From NCBI GenBank assembly GCA_017305665.1, contig JAFKKH010000009.1:124001-188000 (forward strand): a stretch of 64,000 nucleotides of DNA. The letters run 5' to 3'. This document shows, piece by piece, positions 62,427 through 64,000 of the stretch; position 1 is the first letter of the stretch; every line of letters begins with the position of its first letter. Source of the stretch: Hyphomicrobiales bacterium (GTDB taxonomy: Bacteria; Pseudomonadota; Alphaproteobacteria; Rhizobiales; Xanthobacteraceae). The notes beneath the pieces are model-generated. The model was given only the letters and a program-made list of their open reading frames with translations, searched no databases and was not told the DNA's origin. The position numbers and the translations under genes were made by a program.

Positions 62427-64000
62427 AGACACGCTCCCGGAATGGTTCGACGCCAAGACGCTTGACCGCGTCGATGAACAGCTCGTCCGGCCCTTCACGC
62501 AGCGCAAGATAGGCCTCGACGATATCCTCCACCACATCGGCGACTTCGCCGTAGGGCACCGCGGGTCCGATCAGATTGCCGAGCTCGGCATTCTCGTCGG
62601 CGCGGCCGCCGATGGTGATCTGGTAGACTTCCTGGCCGTTCTTCTCGACGCCGAGGATGCCGATATGGCCGACGTGATGATGGCCGCAGGCATTGATGCA
62701 GCCGGAGATATTGATGTGCAGCCGGCCGATCAGGCTTGCCGTCTCGTGATTGGCGAAGCGGCGCGTCAGCTCCTGCGCGATCGGAATCGAGCGCGCGTTG
62801 GCGAGCGAGCAATAGTCGAGGCCGGGGCACGCGATGATATCGCTGACCAGATTCACGTTGGGGGTTGCGACGCCGATCTTGTCCAGCGCGCGCCACAGCG
62901 CCGGCAGATCGCGCTTGGCGACATGCGGCAGCGCCAGGTTCTGCTCGTGACCGACGCGGATTTCGCCGAAGGAATAGCGGTCCGCCAGATCGGCGATAGC
63001 ATCCATCTGCTCGGCGGTGGCATCGCCCGGCGGCATGCCGACCGGCTTCAGCGACAGCGTGACGATGGCGTAGCCGGGCACCTTGTGCGGCGCCACCGAA
63101 TTCTTGCGCCAGGCCTCGAAACGCGTGTCATGCGCCGCCGCCTTCAGCTCGTCCGGCATATGCGGCAGATTTTCGTAGACCGGATAGCTGAAGCGGGAGC
63201 GGACGTTCTCGATGTCGGCATCGGTCAGCGTCAGGACGCGCTTGTCCATCTGCCGCCACTCCTCCTCGACCTCTTGCGCGAACTTGTCGGCGCCGAGTTC
63301 GTGGACGAGGATCTTGATGCGGGCCTTGTAGATGTTATCGCGGCGGCCATAGCGGTTGTAGACGCGCAGGATCGCCTCGACATAGCTGAGCAGGTCGTGC
63401 CCGTGGACGAAGTGGCGGATGGTCTTGGCGAGGAACGGCGTGCGCCCGAGCCCGCCGCCGACCATCACCTCGAAGCCGGTCTCGCCCTTGTCGTTCCTGT
63501 GCAGGCGCAAGCCAACATCGTGAATCTTGATCGCGGCACGGTCGTGCTTGGACGCGGTGATCGCGAACTTGAACTTGCGCGGCAGGAACGAGAATTCCGG
63601 ATGCAGCGTCGTATACTGGCGCAGGATCTCCGACCAGATGCGCGGGTCCTCGACCTCGCCCGGCGCGACGCCGGCCCATTGGTCCGAAGTAACGTTGCGG
63701 GTGTTGTTGCCGCTGGTCTGCATCGAGTGGATGCCAACTTCAGCGAGATCGGCCAGCGCGTCGGGCAATTCGGCGAGCTTGATCCAGTTGAACTGGATGT
63801 TTTGCCGCGTCGTGAAGTGGCCGTAGCCGCGATCATAGGTCCGCGCCACATGCGCGAGCCGCCGCAACTGCTTTGACGACAGCGTGCCGTAGGGAATGGC
63901 GACGCGGAACATATAGGCGTGCAATTGCAGATAGACGCCGTTCTGCAGCCGCAGCATCTTGAATTCGTCTTCGGTGAGCTCGCCGGAAAGGCGGCGCTTC
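62413..64000 (-). CDS. cysI: Nitrite/sulfite reductase hemoprotein, 5' end outside window
   Basis: The frame is open to the window edge, so the start is missing; a methionine codon at 63957 is internal. About 529 residues are visible. The siroheme/4Fe-4S cysteines are in CPGLDYCSLANARSIPIAQ and NISGCINACGHHHVGHIGILG. Earlier segments HVARTYDRGYGHFTTRQNIQFNWIKL and NNTRNVTSD are typical of ferredoxin-type sulfite reductases. Its neighbours DUF934 and cysH support sulfite to sulfide reduction rather than nitrite reduction. Confidence 0.94.
   Translation of the reverse strand, partial: KRRLSGELTEDEFKMLRLQNGVYLQLHAYMFRVAIPYGTLSSKQLRRLAHVARTYDRGYGHFTTRQNIQFNWIKLAELPDALADLAEVGIHSMQTSGNNTRNVTSDQWAGVAPGEVEDPRIWSEILRQYTTLHPEFSFLPRKFKFAITASKHDRAAIKIHDVGLRLHRNDKGETGFEVMVGGGLGRTPFLAKTIRHFVHGHDLLSYVEAILRVYNRYGRRDNIYKARIKILVHELGADKFAQEVEEEWRQMDKRVLTLTDADIENVRSRFSYPVYENLPHMPDELKAAAHDTRFEAWRKNSVAPHKVPGYAIVTLSLKPVGMPPGDATAEQMDAIADLADRYSFGEIRVGHEQNLALPHVAKRDLPALWRALDKIGVATPNVNLVSDIIACPGLDYCSLANARSIPIAQELTRRFANHETASLIGRLHINISGCINACGHHHVGHIGILGVEKNGQEVYQITIGGRADENAELGNLIGPAVPYGEVADVVEDIVEAYLALREGPDELFIDAVKRLGVEPFRERVYATR

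Noticed and set aside
62257-63876. A 539-codon plus-strand open frame antisense to cysI
   Set aside because: The opposite strand encodes an intact sulfite reductase with all metal-binding cysteines; the antisense frame shows only codon-mirroring composition.

Overview
The window is 64 kb of GC-rich alphaproteobacterial chromosome. Gene content and order point to the Bradyrhizobium / Rhodopseudomonas / Afipia group (Nitrobacteraceae): ruvCAB-ybgC, a 6S RNA between zapA and the 5-formyltetrahydrofolate cyclo-ligase gene, a tkt-gap-pgk-fba carbon cluster, a DUF1465 (RcdA-like) gene, DUF1192 divergent from a quinone oxidoreductase, and a cysI-DUF934-cysH-sbp-cysTWA sulfur operon. This placement is by gene content only. 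I saw no rRNA, tRNA, CRISPR array, prophage or intact insertion sequence.

Layout. 0-6 kb: a truncated VIT/VWA membrane protein, an XRE regulator, a GST, a DHFR-like protein divergent from an HxlR regulator, an SDR and a ClpP-like exported protein. 6-14.5 kb: an accessory block with a Bcr/CflA-type efflux pump, then a long minus-strand array of ArsR, three SRPBCC and three VOC proteins, a DGPF/YciI protein and an ECF42-type sigma factor. After that come a TetR/GST divergent pair and a DUF1348 protein. 14.6-24.9 kb: housekeeping genes (ybgC-ruvBAC, mgtE, yebC, a soluble chemoreceptor, DUF488, ymdB-like, cyclo-ligase, 6S RNA, zapA, DUF4164). 25-33.4 kb: transketolase, GAPDH, PGK, class I aldolase, a ThiE-like protein, a Sel1-repeat protein and an inositol monophosphatase. 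33.4-46 kb: an RND efflux pair, a CFA-like methyltransferase, a MotA/OmpA-like pair, an ABC exporter, L31, an EamA transporter and an RcdA-like protein. 46.5-56.9 kb: DUF1192/quinone oxidoreductase, a GGDEF-EAL protein, YqgE, a DsbD-domain protein, a flippase, bdhA with a patatin, and a CAP lipoprotein. 56.9-64 kb: sulfate uptake and reduction.

The most notable non-coding signals are these. (1) Three copies of a fixed-spacing motif, (C/T)GTCGG-N13-CGTTCGTCCT, lie upstream of the ECF42 operon and two other minus-strand units; they look like an autoregulated ECF42 regulon. (2) Four hairpins of about 76 bp in the sulfur operon have the same shape but different, internally complementary arm sequences. 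Two lie exactly between the binding-protein gene and the permease genes, and one supplies the cysH stop codon. (3) The mgtE leader can fold so that its ribosome binding site is paired, just downstream of nested palindromes. (4) At least five dispersed CGTCATTCCGG palindromic repeats, and a perfect 23-bp-arm palindrome between gap and pgk, were also seen.
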